Counted from the first letter of the stretch, positions 12,031-24,237 are shown. The stretch is DNA of 64,000 bases from Streptomyces sp. NBC_01233 (GCF_035989305.1 NZ_CP108514.1:6490501-6554500), one strand, 5' to 3'. Notes: generated from the letters alone by a model not told the origin. Program-made: numbers and translations.

Positions 12031-12954
12031 TCAGGCGACGGTCAGGACGATCTTGCCGGTGGTGCGGCCCAGTTCGCCGATCTCGTGGGCCTTCGCGGCC
12101 TGCTCCAGCGGGAGCACCGTGTCGACCAGGGGCCTCAGCAGGCCCTGCTCGACCAGGGCCGCGATCTCCCGCAGGCCCTGCAGGTCGGGCTCCACGAGGA
12201 CCCAGGAGGCGTGCACGCCCTGCGGGTCGGCCGGGAGGGAGTCGGGGCCGGGCAGGGTCACCAGGTGGCCGCCGGTCTTGAGGACCTTCAGCGAGCGCTG
12301 CGTGTAGTCCCCGCCGATGGCGTCGATCACGACGTCCACGTCGGCGACGGCGTCCTCGAAGTCCGTGGTGCGGTAGTCGATCACCTCGTCGGCGCCGAGC
12401 TCGCGCAGCAGCTCGTGCTTGCCGGCGCTCGCGGTGCCGATCACGTACGCGCCGCGGGCCTTGGCGATCTGCACCGCAAGGTGACCCACCCCGCCGGCCG
12501 CCGCGTGCACCAGCACCCGCTGCCCGGCGCTCACCGCGGCCGTGTCCACCAGGGCCTGCCAGGCGGTCAGGGCGGCCAGCGGCAGCGCCGCGGCCTGCAC
12601 GTGGTCCAGCGCGGCCGGCTTGGGGGCGAAGTGCCGGGCGGGAGCCGTCACGTACTCGGCGTACGCGCCGGCCTGCTGCGGGAAGCGGGGCATCCCGTAG
12701 ACCTCGTCGCCCGCCCGGTACAGGGTCACGCCCGGTCCCACGGCCTCGACGGTGCCGGACACGTCCCAGCCGACCGCAGGCACCGGGCCCCAGGGGATCA
12801 GGGCGCCGCTCTCGCGCGTCTTCCAGTCCACCGGGTTGACTCCGGCGGCGTGGACCCGGACCAGGACCTCGCCCATGCCGGGCTCCGGACGCTCGGCCTC
12901 GGTCTCGACGAGGACCTCGGGTCCGCCCCACTTGCTGATGACGACAGCGCGCAT
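12031..12954 (-). CDS. NADP-dependent quinone oxidoreductase-like (MDR superfamily)
   Basis: This 307-residue medium-chain dehydrogenase/reductase lacks the zinc-binding residues of true alcohol dehydrogenases. The N-terminus MRAVVISKWGGPEVL and EVLVRVHAAGVNPVDWKTR are typical of quinone reductases. The nucleotide-binding loop is VHAAAGGVGHLAVQIAKARGA near residue 150. The C-terminus LEQAAKAHEIGELGRTTGKIVLTV is canonical. The ATG at 12954 is chosen because AAGGAG lies 7 bases upstream; the frame extends further but without family similarity. It is divergent from a GlxA-type regulator gene, which probably controls it through the palindrome between them. The substrate is unknown. Confidence 0.9.
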   Translation of the reverse strand: MRAVVISKWGGPEVLVETEAERPEPGMGEVLVRVHAAGVNPVDWKTRESGALIPWGPVPAVGWDVSGTVEAVGPGVTLYRAGDEVYGMPRFPQQAGAYAEYVTAPARHFAPKPAALDHVQAAALPLAALTAWQALVDTAAVSAGQRVLVHAAAGGVGHLAVQIAKARGAYVIGTASAGKHELLRELGADEVIDYRTTDFEDAVADVDVVIDAIGGDYTQRSLKVLKTGGHLVTLPGPDSLPADPQGVHASWVLVEPDLQGLREIAALVEQGLLRPLVDTVLPLEQAAKAHEIGELGRTTGKIVLTVA

Positions 12955-13036
12955 GACATGTCTCCTTGCTGGGTTCCTGCCGGCCGGTGTCCCGGCCGGT
13001 GACCTCACTCTCTCCGCTCGCCGACCCTCGCAGTAT

Positions 13037-13050
13037 TGGCCGTACGGCCA
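13037..13050. promoter_or_regulatory. 14-bp palindrome, candidate GlxA-type operator
   Basis: TGGCCGTACGGCCA is a perfect palindrome located 21 bp upstream of the regulator start and 83 bp upstream of the divergent oxidoreductase start. A further TGGCC occurs at 13066, next to the start codon. Position and symmetry suggest that the GlxA/AraC protein binds here and controls both genes; this is inference. Confidence 0.55.
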
Positions 13051-13070
13051 CCATGTGACAGGATCTGGCC

Positions 13071-14036
13071 ATGCACCGGATCGCCGTACTCGCCCTCGAA
13101 GGCGTCCCCCCGTTCGAGCTCGGGATCCCCTCCCGGGTCTTCGGCAACGCCTTCGACGAGGCCGGGAACAGGCTCTACGAGCTGACCGTCTGCACCGCCG
13201 ACGGACAGCCGGTGACCAGCGACGCAGGCTTCACCGTCGGCGTCTCGGCAGGCCCCGAAGCCCTCGCCGCGGCCGACACCGTGGTCATCACGCCCACCCA
13301 CGCCATGGACGAGCTCGCGCACGGCGCGCCCCTGCCGCAGCCCCTGACCGACGCCCTCGCGGCGATCCGGCCCGGCACCCGGCTGGTCTCCCTCTGCACC
13401 GGCTCGTACGTCCTGGCCGCCGCCGGACTGCTCGACGGCCGGCCCGCCACCACGCACTGGCTGCACGCGCCCGAGTTCCAGCGGGGCTTCCCGCGCGTCC
13501 GGCTCGACGAGGAGGTCCTCTTCGTCGACGACGGCGACATCCTCACCTCGGCCGGCGTGGCCGCCGGCGTCGACCTCTGCCTCTACCTGATCCGCCAGGA
13601 CCACGGCACGGGCGTGGCCAACCGGGCCGCGCGGCTCTGCGTGGTCCCGCCCTGGCGCGACGGCGGCCAGGTCCAGTACATCGACCGCCCCGTCCCCGAC
13701 CCGACCGTCGCCACCACCACCGCCACCCGCGCGTGGGCCCTGGAGCGCCTCGCCGAGCCGGTCACCCTCGGCGAACTGGCCGCGCACGCCCGGATGAGCC
13801 TGCGCACCTTCACCCGGCGGTTCCGCGACGAGGTCGGCATGACCCCGGTGCAGTGGCTCACCGCGCAACGCCTGGAACTGGCCCGCCACTTGCTGGAGTC
13901 CAGCGACCTGTCGGTCGACCTGGTGGCTCACCGGGCCGGCTTCGGCTCCGCCAACTCCCTGCGCCAGCACATGCGGACCACCCTCGGCGTCTCCCCGATC
14001 GCCTACCGGCGCACCTTCCAGCCGGCATCGGCATGA
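13071..14036 (+). CDS. GlxA family transcriptional regulator (DJ-1/PfpI + AraC HTH)
   Basis: The 321-residue protein has an N-terminal DJ-1/PfpI-like domain (about residues 1-170). In it, LVSLCTGSYVLAAAGLLDGRPATTHW contains the nucleophile-elbow-like Cys. A C-terminal AraC domain (about 215-320) carries MSLRTFTRRFRDEVGMTPVQWL and LVAHRAGFGSANSLRQHMRTTLGVSPIAYRRTF, the two helix-turn-helix units. The ATG follows a CAGGAT-like -10 by only 6 bases, so the transcript is probably leaderless. It is divergent from the MDR oxidoreductase gene, its likely target. GlxA-type proteins sense small molecules through the DJ-1 domain; the ligand here is not known. Confidence 0.93.
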   Translation: MHRIAVLALEGVPPFELGIPSRVFGNAFDEAGNRLYELTVCTADGQPVTSDAGFTVGVSAGPEALAAADTVVITPTHAMDELAHGAPLPQPLTDALAAIRPGTRLVSLCTGSYVLAAAGLLDGRPATTHWLHAPEFQRGFPRVRLDEEVLFVDDGDILTSAGVAAGVDLCLYLIRQDHGTGVANRAARLCVVPPWRDGGQVQYIDRPVPDPTVATTTATRAWALERLAEPVTLGELAAHARMSLRTFTRRFRDEVGMTPVQWLTAQRLELARHLLESSDLSVDLVAHRAGFGSANSLRQHMRTTLGVSPIAYRRTFQPASA

Positions 14037-14125
14037 CCTGCGGGGTAATCGCCGCGGGAGCCGCGCGCTGACAGGATCGGACCAACGGGCCCGGACCGAC
14101 GGGCCGGTCGACAGGGGAGCAGACC

Positions 14126-14470
14126 ATGACCGCGTACGCCATCGCCCACATCCGGCCCGAGACGATGAACGAGGACATCCTCCGCTACATCGAGGAGATC
14201 CAGTCGACCATGACACCCTTCGGCGGCCGGTTCCTCGTCCACGGCGCGGAGGTCGAGGTCCTGGAGGGCCCCTTCCCCGGAACCGTCGTCATGATCGGCT
14301 TCCCGGGCATCGAGCAGGCCCACGCCTGGTACGCCTCCGACGCCTACCAGGCCATCCTCCCGCTGCGCACCGACCACATCGCCGGCGAGGTCATCCTCGT
14401 CGAGGGCGTCCCCGCCGGATACGACGCCACGAAGACGGCCGCCGGCCTGCGCGCGGCGGCGGGGCTCTGA
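14126..14470 (+). CDS. DUF1330 domain protein
   Basis: This 114-residue protein matches the DUF1330 family along its full length (AYAIAHIRPETMNEDILRYIEEIQSTM; GGRFLVHGAEVEVLEG; VMIGFPGIEQAHAWYASDAYQAILPLR). The family has a ferredoxin-like fold related to the ABM monooxygenases. The TGATG junction with the next gene means the two are translationally coupled. Its biochemical role is unknown. Confidence 0.88.
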   Translation: MTAYAIAHIRPETMNEDILRYIEEIQSTMTPFGGRFLVHGAEVEVLEGPFPGTVVMIGFPGIEQAHAWYASDAYQAILPLRTDHIAGEVILVEGVPAGYDATKTAAGLRAAAGL

Positions 14471-15423
14471 TGAACCCCGCCGTCTACATTCTCGGCGGAC
14501 CCGACGGGTACCGCGCCATCACGGACGACTGGGGCGCCGCCAGCGTGGACCTCGACCTGCTGGCCGGCCCGGACACCGTGATGGTGCTGATGGGCCGCGC
14601 CTCCGCGTACGGACAGCCCTTGTCCGGGACCGGCGAAGGCGACGACGACGTCCAGGCGGGCGTCCTCGTGGACCCCGAACGCAAGGTCCTGCTGTTCTTC
14701 GCATTGGAGGGCCCCTCCGTCGAGATGCGCACCCGCCGGGCCACCCTCGCCCTCGTGCGCGCCGCCTGGCCCGGCTGGGACGTGCGCTGGGCCTACGGCG
14801 GCCGGACCGGCCTGCGCGCCTACGCCGGCCTCGACCCGGCGGACGACCCCGACCGGGACAAACGCGTGTGCGAAAGTGACTTGTCCGAGACGGACGGCGT
14901 CGCGCTGCCGTACCCGAACCCCGAGGTCACCGTGGTGACCCTGGACGGCGCAGACCGCTGCCACCTGGTCTGCTACGCCTTCGACCACCCGGTGATGTAC
15001 GGTCCGGCCCTGCTCGACTGGCTGGCCGCGACCACCGACCACGGGGCGTACCACGAGCTCGCCGTGGCGGGCCTGCACGTCGACACGGAGCGGCGCCGGG
15101 TCGGCTGGTGGCTCACCAGCCACCAGATCCACCACGACACCGCCGCTGCCCGCTGGCCCGGCTGGACCGTGGAGTTCTGGGAGGACCGCTGGGCCGCGCA
15201 CCGCACAGCCTCCGGCGGCCGCTTCGACCCGACCGAACCGGACGACGCCGGCGCGCTGACCGACGTACGGGACGCGGCGCTGCAGCACTGGACGCCGATC
15301 CGCCATGACCAGGACGGGCTCCCCTGTCTGGCCGGCCTGGACCACCGGGGCCCCGTCTCCCGGCAGGGCCCGGCCGCCCGCGCGGCAATCGAGGAGGCGT
15401 ACCGCTCGGTCACCGGGGGCTGA
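14470..15423 (+). CDS. hypothetical protein with tandem internal duplication
   Basis: I do not recognise this 317-residue soluble protein. Two stretches look like copies of one domain. In the first, VLVDPERKVLLFFA is followed by RAAWPGWDVRWAYGG (about residues 65-115). In the second, LHVDTERRRVGWWLT is followed by AARWPGWTVEFWEDRW (about 200-245). In each a strand with xVDxER leads into a WPGW motif. It is rich in Trp and has no signal peptide or membrane segment. The ATG overlaps the stop of the DUF1330 gene by one base, so the two are one transcription unit. A family assignment would need a profile search. Confidence 0.75.
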   Translation: MNPAVYILGGPDGYRAITDDWGAASVDLDLLAGPDTVMVLMGRASAYGQPLSGTGEGDDDVQAGVLVDPERKVLLFFALEGPSVEMRTRRATLALVRAAWPGWDVRWAYGGRTGLRAYAGLDPADDPDRDKRVCESDLSETDGVALPYPNPEVTVVTLDGADRCHLVCYAFDHPVMYGPALLDWLAATTDHGAYHELAVAGLHVDTERRRVGWWLTSHQIHHDTAAARWPGWTVEFWEDRWAAHRTASGGRFDPTEPDDAGALTDVRDAALQHWTPIRHDQDGLPCLAGLDHRGPVSRQGPAARAAIEEAYRSVTGG

Positions 15424-15445
15424 CGGGCACCGGCGGGGTGCGAGC

Positions 15446-16144
15446 ATGGGCGGTATGGCTACTCACTTGATCACCGGTGCCGGATCCGGCATCGGCGCGG
15501 CCGTCGCGGCCCGGCTGCACGCCCGCGGCGACGACCTCGTCCTCCTCGCCCGCGACGCCGCCCGAGGCAAGCAGCTCGTCGAGCGGTACCCCGGGGCGCG
15601 GGCCCTCGTGGGCGACCTCGCCGATCCCGACCGGCTCTCGTGGGCCTTCTCCAAGCAGGCGATCCCCGAGCGGATCGACTCCCTGCTGCACGTCGCCGGG
15701 ATCGTCGACCTCGGACCGGTCGGTGAGCTCCGCCCCAAGACCTGGCACCAGCAGCTCAACGTCAACCTGATCGCGCCCGCCGAGGTCACCCGGCTGCTGC
15801 TGCCCACCCTGCGCGCCTCCCGGGCCACCGTCGTCTTCGTGAACTCCGGCGCCGGCCTGACCGCCCACGCCGACTGGAGCGCGTACGCCGCCTCCAAGCA
15901 CGGGCTGAAGGCCCTCGCCGACTCGCTGCGCGCGGAGGAGAAGGCCAACGGGATCCGCGTCACCTCGGTGTACCCGGGACGGACCGCCAGCCCCATGCAG
16001 GCCAAGGTGCACTCCCAGGAGGGCAAGGAGTACGACCCCGCCCACTGGATCGACCCCGAGTCGGTGGCGACCACCATCGTCATGGCCGTCGACCTGCCGC
16101 GCGACGCCGAGGTCAACGACCTGAGCGTCAGGCCGGGCCGATGA
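15446..16144 (+). CDS. SDR family oxidoreductase
   Basis: This is a classical short-chain dehydrogenase of about 230 residues. The cofactor loop is LITGAGSGIGAAVAARL at the N-terminus, NNAG is replaced by LHVAGI, and the catalytic Ser is in VFVNSGAGLTA. The catalytic YAASKHGLKAL (Tyr-x3-Lys) is near residue 152. The start may be the ATG at 15446 or the one at 15455 (MATHLITG); the longer open frame upstream has no SDR similarity. Its stop overlaps the ATG of the MetE-like gene (ATGA). The substrate cannot be inferred. Confidence 0.9.
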   Translation: MGGMATHLITGAGSGIGAAVAARLHARGDDLVLLARDAARGKQLVERYPGARALVGDLADPDRLSWAFSKQAIPERIDSLLHVAGIVDLGPVGELRPKTWHQQLNVNLIAPAEVTRLLLPTLRASRATVVFVNSGAGLTAHADWSAYAASKHGLKALADSLRAEEKANGIRVTSVYPGRTASPMQAKVHSQEGKEYDPAHWIDPESVATTIVMAVDLPRDAEVNDLSVRPGR

Positions 16145-17124
16145 CCGCGAGCGCCACCGGCGTCGGTTCGCTGCCCGGCGGCGACGCCCGCGAGGCCGCC
16201 AAGACCGTCACCGGCTCCTTCGAGGAGTTCCCGTACCTCCCCGAGCTGCCCGCCCGCGGGCCCGGCGCCGACATGATCGGCCGTTCCCTCGGACTGCTCG
16301 TCGACATGTACGCGCACGTCGAGCCCAGTGGCTGGCGGATCAGCGACCGCCCCGGACGGGACTCGAAGCGGGCCCGGTCCTGGCTCGGCGAGGACCTCGA
16401 CGCCCTGGAGGAGTTCACCCAGGGCTACACCGGGAAGCTCAAGGTCCAGGCGGTCGGCCCGTGGACGCTGGCCGCCGCCCTGGAGCTGCACGGCGGCGAG
16501 GCGATGCTCCAGGACGCGGGGGCCTGCCGGGACCTGGCCGGATCGCTGGCCGAGGGGCTGCGCGACCACCTGGCCGACGTGCGCAAGCGGATCCCCGGCG
16601 CCGACATCGTGCTGCAGTTCGACGAGCCGTCCCTGACGGCCGTCCTGCTCGGCCGGGTCCGCTCCGCGAGCGGCTACCGCACCTACCGCGCCGTCGACCG
16701 GCAGGTCGTCGAGGGCACGCTGCGCGACCTCTTCGCCGTGCACGACGGGGACGTGGTCGTGCACTCCTGCGCGCCCGAGGTCCCCTTCGGACTGCTGCGG
16801 CGAGCCGGAGCCACGGGCGTCTCGTTCGATTTCTCGCTGCTCACCGAGCGCGAGGATGACGCCATCGGGGAGGCCGTCGAAGGCGGTGTGAAACTCTTCG
16901 CCGGAGTGGTGCCGGGCACCGACGGCCCGTTGTCAGAGCCTGCCGGTAGCGTCATGGGTGTCAGGAAGCTTTGGCGCAGGCTGGGGCTGGCCCCGGGGAC
17001 TCTGGCGGAGTCCGTCGTGGTCACCCCGTCGTGCGGTCTGGCGGGCGCCTCGCCCGCCTACGCCCGCGCGGTGCAGGCGCATTGCGTCAGGGCGGCGAGG
17101 TCGCTCGCCGACAACCCTGAGTGA
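16141..17124 (+). CDS. MetE-like cobalamin-independent methionine synthase family protein
   Basis: The 327-residue protein corresponds to the C-terminal (UROD/MetE) barrel only, whereas full MetE has about 750 residues. It starts with the family's SATGVGSLPG. Zinc-ligand-like residues occur in VVHSCAPEVPFGLL (His-x-Cys) and VVTPSCGLAGASP (Cys near the C-terminus). DEPSL near residue 160 is also conserved. It is translationally coupled to the upstream SDR and lies 30 bp before ligA. Single-domain relatives may transfer methyl groups from other donors; the true substrate is not known. Confidence 0.88.
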   Translation: MTASATGVGSLPGGDAREAAKTVTGSFEEFPYLPELPARGPGADMIGRSLGLLVDMYAHVEPSGWRISDRPGRDSKRARSWLGEDLDALEEFTQGYTGKLKVQAVGPWTLAAALELHGGEAMLQDAGACRDLAGSLAEGLRDHLADVRKRIPGADIVLQFDEPSLTAVLLGRVRSASGYRTYRAVDRQVVEGTLRDLFAVHDGDVVVHSCAPEVPFGLLRRAGATGVSFDFSLLTEREDDAIGEAVEGGVKLFAGVVPGTDGPLSEPAGSVMGVRKLWRRLGLAPGTLAESVVVTPSCGLAGASPAYARAVQAHCVRAARSLADNPE

Positions 17125-19356
<2,232 letters not shown>

Positions 19357-19763
19357 TACCGAGCAGTACCGGGGAAAGTCCGTGAGGGGAATCGCCGAAG
19401 GGGAGTAGCGAAGACGAACGGATGCATGGCGTGCGGCCGTACGGGCGGGCGCACGCCAGGCGCGGCGGACGGTGGTAAACGGCTGGTACAAGGCTGGTCG
19501 CAGGGCGGTGACCTGTCGGATCATCGGATGGGTGACGTGGGGGGCCCGGTCCAAACTCACCCGTTCGGCGGATACCGTACTGATGAGGATGGCTGGGTCG
19601 CATTCGGGCAACCACTGCCGACCGCTGCCCCTGGGAGCCTCCCGCGTCCTACTGTTGAGGGGTGCGCCCGTCGTGCACGGCTGCAGGATGCGATCCGGCC
19701 GTGGTGGCATGACATCGGGGCCATCGCGTGACATCGGCATCGCCGGCTGTGAGAGGTACGGGC
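19357..19763. other. 407-bp gap between ligA and the GGDEF-EAL gene
   Basis: No open frame here looks coding. A hairpin with 9-bp perfect arms (TGGCGTGCG at 19427 and CGCACGCCA at 19450, 14-base loop) could end ligA transcription, although no T run follows. TACTGT at 19650 is a possible -10 element for the downstream gene. Nothing else was recognised. Confidence 0.5.
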
Positions 19764-21944
19764 ATGAAACCCACCGAAAGCGCCGACCCGTCACCTGAAT
19801 TCGGCGGGGAACTCCCGTCCATGCGGGCGGGCAGGCTCGGAGTCCTGGGTGCCAGGACACCGGAGACCCGACCGATCGACACCGACGCGGGCGGACAGGG
19901 GCGGCGCGGCGTGCTGCCCTTCCTCGTCGTGGGCCTCTCGGCCGTGGCCCTCGGCGTCGGCATCGTGTCCGCGCTGAACGGCCGTCATGCGCTGTTCCCC
20001 GGCGGGACGGTCGGCTGGGCGCTGGCCCTCCTCACCGGCATCATCGTCGGCCACCTGGTCGCACTGGGCCGTGACCGCTGGTGGGGCGGCACCGGATCCG
20101 GGGCCGCGCTCACCCTCGGCGTGCTCCTCCTCTACGGGTGGGTGCCCGCAGGACTCGTCTCCCTGGCCGTCGTCTCGCTGGTCGGGGCCGCGCGCCGGCA
20201 CCGCTGGCGGCAGGGTCTGGTGCACGGCTCCGTGGACATCCTCGGCATCGGCGCGGGAGCCCTCGTACTCGCCGCCTTCGGGGTGGCACCCTCCGTCGAG
20301 ACCCCCTGGCTGCCCACCGCCTGGGGGCTGGAGGCGGTCCCCGAGGTCGTCCTCGTCGCCGTCGCCTACCTGCTCGTCACGCGCGTCCTGCTCTGGATCG
20401 CGCTGAACCCGCGCGGAGACGGCCTCCCGACGGTCGCCCGCACCGCCCTGCTCCGGCAGGCCTTAGTCGCCGTGGCGCTGCTCGGCATCGCCCCCCTGAT
20501 CTGCGTCGTCGCGGTCACCCAGCCGGTCCTGCTGCCGCTGTTCGCCGTACCGCTGATCGCACTGGACTCCACCCTGTGGATCGCCCGGGCGCGCGCCGAG
20601 GAGCAGCTGCGGGACCCGCTGACCGGGCTGCCGAACCGGCAGTGGCTGCTGGAGCGCGCCTGGTCCGCCCTGGACGAGGCTGAACGTTTGGGCACCCGGG
20701 CAGCTCTTGTGCTGATCGACCTGGACCGCTTCCGGGCGGTCAACGACACTCTCGGCCACCTGGCGGGCGACCGGCTGCTGCTCCAGATCGCCGACCGGCT
20801 GCGCCAGGCCCTGCCCGAGGAAGCCGAGGCGGCCCGGCTCGGCGGCGACGAGTTCGCGGTGCTGCTCCCCGTCACCGACTCCACCACCAGCGCCCAGCGG
20901 GTCGCCCGCCACCTGGTCGCGGAGCTCAGCTCTCCCCTCGACCTCGACGGCCTCACCCTCGTCCTGGAGGCCAGCGCCGGCCTCGCCGTCTTCCCCGACC
21001 ACGCGCTGGACGCGGAGGGGCTGCTGCGGCGCGCGGACGTGGCGATGTACCAGGCCAAGCGCGACCGTACGGGCGTGGAGGTGTACGAGTCCAAGCGGGA
21101 CAGCAACACCCCCGACCGCCTGGGCCTCCTCGGTGATCTCCGCAGGGCCCTCGACGCCGGCGAAGTGGAACTCCACTACCAGCCGAAGGTCCGCTTCGAC
21201 GGCCAGGTGGCCGGGCTCGAAGCACTGGTGCGCTGGGTGCACCCGGAACGCGGGCGGGTGTCCCCGGACGAGTTCATCGCGATCGCCGAGACCTCCGGGC
21301 TGATGCCGCACCTGACGGAGTACGTACTGGAGACCGCCCTCGCCCAGGTGGCACGGTGGCGGGCCCAGGGCCTGAAGGTCCCCGTGGCCGTCAACGTCTC
21401 GCCGCGCGACGTCCACACCCCGGGCTTCGCGGGTGCGGTGGCCGCGCGACTGGCCCGGCACGGGGTCCCGGCGAGCGGGCTGCAGCTGGAGATAACGGAA
21501 CACGTCCTGCTGGAGGACCCCCAGCGGGCGGCCGACACCATGGCCGGGCTCACCGGCCACGGCGTGAAGATGTCCCTGGACGACTTCGGAACGGGCTACT
21601 CCTCGCTGGTCCACCTGCGGCGGCTGCCGGTCAGCGAGCTGAAGATCGACCGCTCCTTCGTCGGCCGGCTGGCCGTCGACGCGCAGGACGCGGAGATCGT
21701 CCGCTGCACCGTGGACCTCGCGCACTCGCTCGGCCTGCTGGTCGTCGCCGAGGGAGTGGAGGACGACGAGACCTGGGAGCGGCTGCGGGACCTGGGCTGC
21801 GACGCGGTGCAGGGGTGGCTGATCGCCGCCGCGATGCCGCCGCAGGAGGCCACCGCCTGGCTGCTGGCCCGCGGCGAACGCGGCTGGCGCCGCCCGGCGG
21901 ACATCACGGCCGAGCTCGCGGCCGCCGAGGCCGACGCCGTCTGA
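19764..21944 (+). CDS. rmdB: membrane GGDEF-EAL c-di-GMP turnover protein (RmdB-like)
   Basis: The N-terminal ~250 residues contain several hydrophobic membrane segments (from [19 protein letters not shown] onward). A GGDEF domain follows, with the intact signature [12 protein letters not shown] near residue 360. An EAL domain follows with intact catalytic motifs: LEALVRW near 485, ITEHVLLED, and [12 protein letters not shown] near 605. Both activities could therefore exist. The order ligA - this gene - gatC matches the locus of the S. coelicolor phosphodiesterase RmdB, which influences development; the name rests on that synteny. The ATG at 19764 has GAGAGG upstream and is preferred over the GTG at 19728. 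No RxxD inhibitory site precedes the GGDEF motif. Confidence 0.9.
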   Translation: MKPTESADPSPEFGGELPSMRAGRLGVLGARTPETRPIDTDAGGQGRRGVLPFLVVGLSAVALGVGIVSALNGRHALFPGGTVGWALALLTGIIVGHLVALGRDRWWGGTGSGAALTLGVLLLYGWVPAGLVSLAVVSLVGAARRHRWRQGLVHGSVDILGIGAGALVLAAFGVAPSVETPWLPTAWGLEAVPEVVLVAVAYLLVTRVLLWIALNPRGDGLPTVARTALLRQALVAVALLGIAPLICVVAVTQPVLLPLFAVPLIALDSTLWIARARAEEQLRDPLTGLPNRQWLLERAWSALDEAERLGTRAALVLIDLDRFRAVNDTLGHLAGDRLLLQIADRLRQALPEEAEAARLGGDEFAVLLPVTDSTTSAQRVARHLVAELSSPLDLDGLTLVLEASAGLAVFPDHALDAEGLLRRADVAMYQAKRDRTGVEVYESKRDSNTPDRLGLLGDLRRALDAGEVELHYQPKVRFDGQVAGLEALVRWVHPERGRVSPDEFIAIAETSGLMPHLTEYVLETALAQVARWRAQGLKVPVAVNVSPRDVHTPGFAGAVAARLARHGVPASGLQLEITEHVLLEDPQRAADTMAGLTGHGVKMSLDDFGTGYSSLVHLRRLPVSELKIDRSFVGRLAVDAQDAEIVRCTVDLAHSLGLLVVAEGVEDDETWERLRDLGCDAVQGWLIAAAMPPQEATAWLLARGERGWRRPADITAELAAAEADAV

Positions 21945-21990
21945 CTCCCGGCGGGGTGCGGTCGGGCTTGCGGGTGCCGCGCCGCTGCTG

Positions 21991-22050
21991 GGACGGAGCC
22001 CCGGGTTTTGGAGCCGCGCCGGCGATTGAGGCGCGGGTTCGGGCGGCGCC
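21991..22050. repeat. Streptomyces-type intergenic repeat with hairpin
   Basis: The segment (GGAGCCCCGGG..., then CGCGCC-GGCGATTGA-GGCGCG at 22015-22035) reads on the other strand as GCGCCTCAATCGCCGGCG. This is the core of a short repeat seen between many Streptomyces genes. It can fold into a 6-bp stem with a 9-base loop, and may end the GGDEF-EAL transcript. Confidence 0.55.
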
Positions 22051-22183
22051 CGGAAGCACCGCGCAGCGGCCCCGCCCCCGCCCCCGTACCGGCACAGCGG
22101 CAAACCGTTTCGCAGGCCGGGGGCCGGGCCCCATAGGATTGGGTCCGAAACCAAACATCCACCCACCCCCAGAGGATCGCTGC

Positions 22184-22480
22184 ATGCCTGGCATTACGCG
22201 CGAGGAGGTCGTCCACCTCGCTCGGCTGGCGCGCCTTGAGCTGTCCAGCAACGAGCTGGATCACTTCGCCGGACAGCTCGGCGACATCATCGGCGCGGTC
22301 GCCCGCGTTTCCGAGGTCGCCGACCAAGACGTCCCGCCGACCTCCCACCCGCTGCCGCTGACGAACGTCATGCGCGCGGACGAGGTCCGTCCGTCGCTCA
22401 CCCCCGAGCAGGCGCTCTCCGGTGCTCCCGCCCAGGAGCAGCAGCGTTTCAAGGTGCCGCAGATCCTGGGGGAGGACTAA
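22184..22480 (+). CDS. gatC: Asp-tRNA(Asn)/Glu-tRNA(Gln) amidotransferase subunit C
   Basis: This 98-residue GatC has the family pattern [22 protein letters not shown] at the N-terminus and [17 protein letters not shown] in the middle, ending FKVPQIL. GatC is the small belt subunit that stabilises GatA-GatB. The start ATG is preceded by AGAGGATCG. gatA follows after 5 bp. Actinobacteria lack direct Gln- or Asn-charging for one or both tRNAs and need this complex. Confidence 0.96.
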   Translation: MPGITREEVVHLARLARLELSSNELDHFAGQLGDIIGAVARVSEVADQDVPPTSHPLPLTNVMRADEVRPSLTPEQALSGAPAQEQQRFKVPQILGED

Positions 22481-22485
22481 CAGTC

Positions 22486-23979
22486 ATGGTCGACATCATC
22501 AAGCTCACGGCCGCCGAGACCGCCGAGAAGATCGCCTCCGGCGAGCTCACGGCCGTCGAGGTGACCGAGGCCCACCTGGCCCGCATCGACGCCACCGACG
22601 AGAAGGTCAACGCCTTCCTGCACGTGGACCGCGAGGGCGCCCTCGCGCAGGCCCGCGCCGTCGACGCCAAGCGCGAGCGCGGCGAGAAGCTCGGCCCGCT
22701 GGCCGGCGTCCCGCTCGCCCTCAAGGACATCTTCACCACCGTCGGGGTCCCGACCACCGTCGGTTCGAAGATCCTCGAAGGCTGGATCCCGCCGTACGAC
22801 GCCACCCTGACGCGCAAGCTGAAGGAAGCCGACGTCGTCATCCTCGGCAAGACCAACATGGACGAGTTCGCCATGGGGTCCTCCACCGAGAACAGCGCCT
22901 ACGGCCCCACCGGCAACCCCTGGGACCTCACCCGGATCCCCGGCGGCTCCGGCGGCGGCTCCGCGGCCGCCCTCGCCGCCTTCCAGGCTCCGCTGGCCAT
23001 CGGCACGGACACCGGCGGCTCCATCCGCCAGCCCGCCGCCGTCACCGGCACGGTCGGCGTGAAGCCCACGTACGGCGGCGTCTCCCGCTACGGCATGGTC
23101 GCCTTCTCCTCCTCCCTCGACCAGGGCGGGCCCTGCGCCCGTACGGTCCTGGACGCGGCGCTCCTCCACGAGGTCATCGCCGGCCACGACCCGCTGGACT
23201 CCACCTCCATCGACGCCCCGGTCCCGCCGGTCGTCGAGGCCGCCCGCAACGGCTCGGTCGCCGGCATGCGCGTCGGCGTGGTCAAGCAGTTCGCCGGCGA
23301 GGGCTACCAGGCCGGCGTCGTCCAGCGCTTCAACGAGTCGGTGGAGCTCCTGAAGGAGCTGGGCGCCGAGATCGTCGAGCTGGACTGCCCGTCCTTCGAC
23401 CTCGCGATGGCCGCGTACTACCTGATCGCGCCGTCCGAGTGCTCCTCGAACCTGGCCCGTTTCGACGCCATGCGCTACGGCCTGCGCGTCGGCGACGACG
23501 GCACCAAGTCCGCCGAGGACGTCACCGCCCTGACCCGAGAAGCCGGCTTCGGCGACGAGGTCAAGCGCCGCATCATCCTCGGCACGTACGCGCTCAGCTC
23601 CGGCTACTACGACGCGTACTACGGCTCCGCCCAGAAGGTCCGCACCCTCATCTCGCGGGACTTCGAGAAGTCCTTCGAGCAGGTCGACGTGATCGTCTCC
23701 CCGACGACCCCGACCACCGCCTTCCCGATCGGTGAGCGCACCGACGACCCGCTGGCGATGTACCTCGCGGACCTGTGCACCATCCCGACCAACCTGGCCG
23801 GCAACTCCGCCATGTCGCTCCCCTGCGGCCTGGCACCGGAGGACGGTCTCCCGGTCGGGCTGCAGATCATCGCCCCGGCGATGAAGGACGACCGGCTCTA
23901 CAAGGTCGGTGCCGCCGTCGAGGCCGCCTTCGTCGCACGTTGGGGTCACCCGCTGCTCGAGGAGGCACCGTCGCTGTGA
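22486..23979 (+). CDS. gatA: Asp-tRNA(Asn)/Glu-tRNA(Gln) amidotransferase subunit A
   Basis: GatA is the amidase that releases ammonia from glutamine for the transamidation of mischarged tRNA. The Ser-cisSer-Lys triad is visible: Lys in PLALKDIF (near 78), cis-Ser in the glycine-rich [13 protein letters not shown] (near 153), and nucleophile Ser in [13 protein letters not shown] (near 177). The 497 residues match the normal length. Its stop overlaps the GTG of the following small gene. Confidence 0.98.
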   Translation: MVDIIKLTAAETAEKIASGELTAVEVTEAHLARIDATDEKVNAFLHVDREGALAQARAVDAKRERGEKLGPLAGVPLALKDIFTTVGVPTTVGSKILEGWIPPYDATLTRKLKEADVVILGKTNMDEFAMGSSTENSAYGPTGNPWDLTRIPGGSGGGSAAALAAFQAPLAIGTDTGGSIRQPAAVTGTVGVKPTYGGVSRYGMVAFSSSLDQGGPCARTVLDAALLHEVIAGHDPLDSTSIDAPVPPVVEAARNGSVAGMRVGVVKQFAGEGYQAGVVQRFNESVELLKELGAEIVELDCPSFDLAMAAYYLIAPSECSSNLARFDAMRYGLRVGDDGTKSAEDVTALTREAGFGDEVKRRIILGTYALSSGYYDAYYGSAQKVRTLISRDFEKSFEQVDVIVSPTTPTTAFPIGERTDDPLAMYLADLCTIPTNLAGNSAMSLPCGLAPEDGLPVGLQIIAPAMKDDRLYKVGAAVEAAFVARWGHPLLEEAPSL

Positions 23980-24221
23980 GCACCAGTGCACTGTCCAAGG
24001 CCAAGGGCTTCAAGAAGTCCAAGACCGGCACCTACCTGTCGATCGGCACCACCGCCTTCGGCGCCATCAGCGTGATCAAGCAGGTCAAGAAGGCCCGCAC
24101 CGAGAACGACATGCTGAAGCTGGTCGACGCCGCCGTGTCCGCCGCCGCCATCGTCACCGGCCTCGCGATCCTGTACCGCGAGCTGAAGCGCCTGGGCGAC
24201 GACGACGTCCTGCTGGGCTGA
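23976..24221 (+). CDS. conserved small protein between gatA and gatB
   Basis: This 81-residue basic protein begins [21 protein letters not shown] at a GTG that overlaps the gatA stop (GTGA), with GAGGAGG upstream. It has two hydrophobic/amphipathic stretches, [15 protein letters not shown] and [22 protein letters not shown], joined by a charged link (KKARTEND). It could be a small membrane-associated protein. It has no recognised domain. Its strict placement inside the gat operon suggests co-expression with the amidotransferase, and a gene in the same position is known in other streptomycetes. Confidence 0.85.
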   Translation: MSTSALSKAKGFKKSKTGTYLSIGTTAFGAISVIKQVKKARTENDMLKLVDAAVSAAAIVTGLAILYRELKRLGDDDVLLG

Positions 24222-24237
24222 GAGGGAAAGTTTCACC

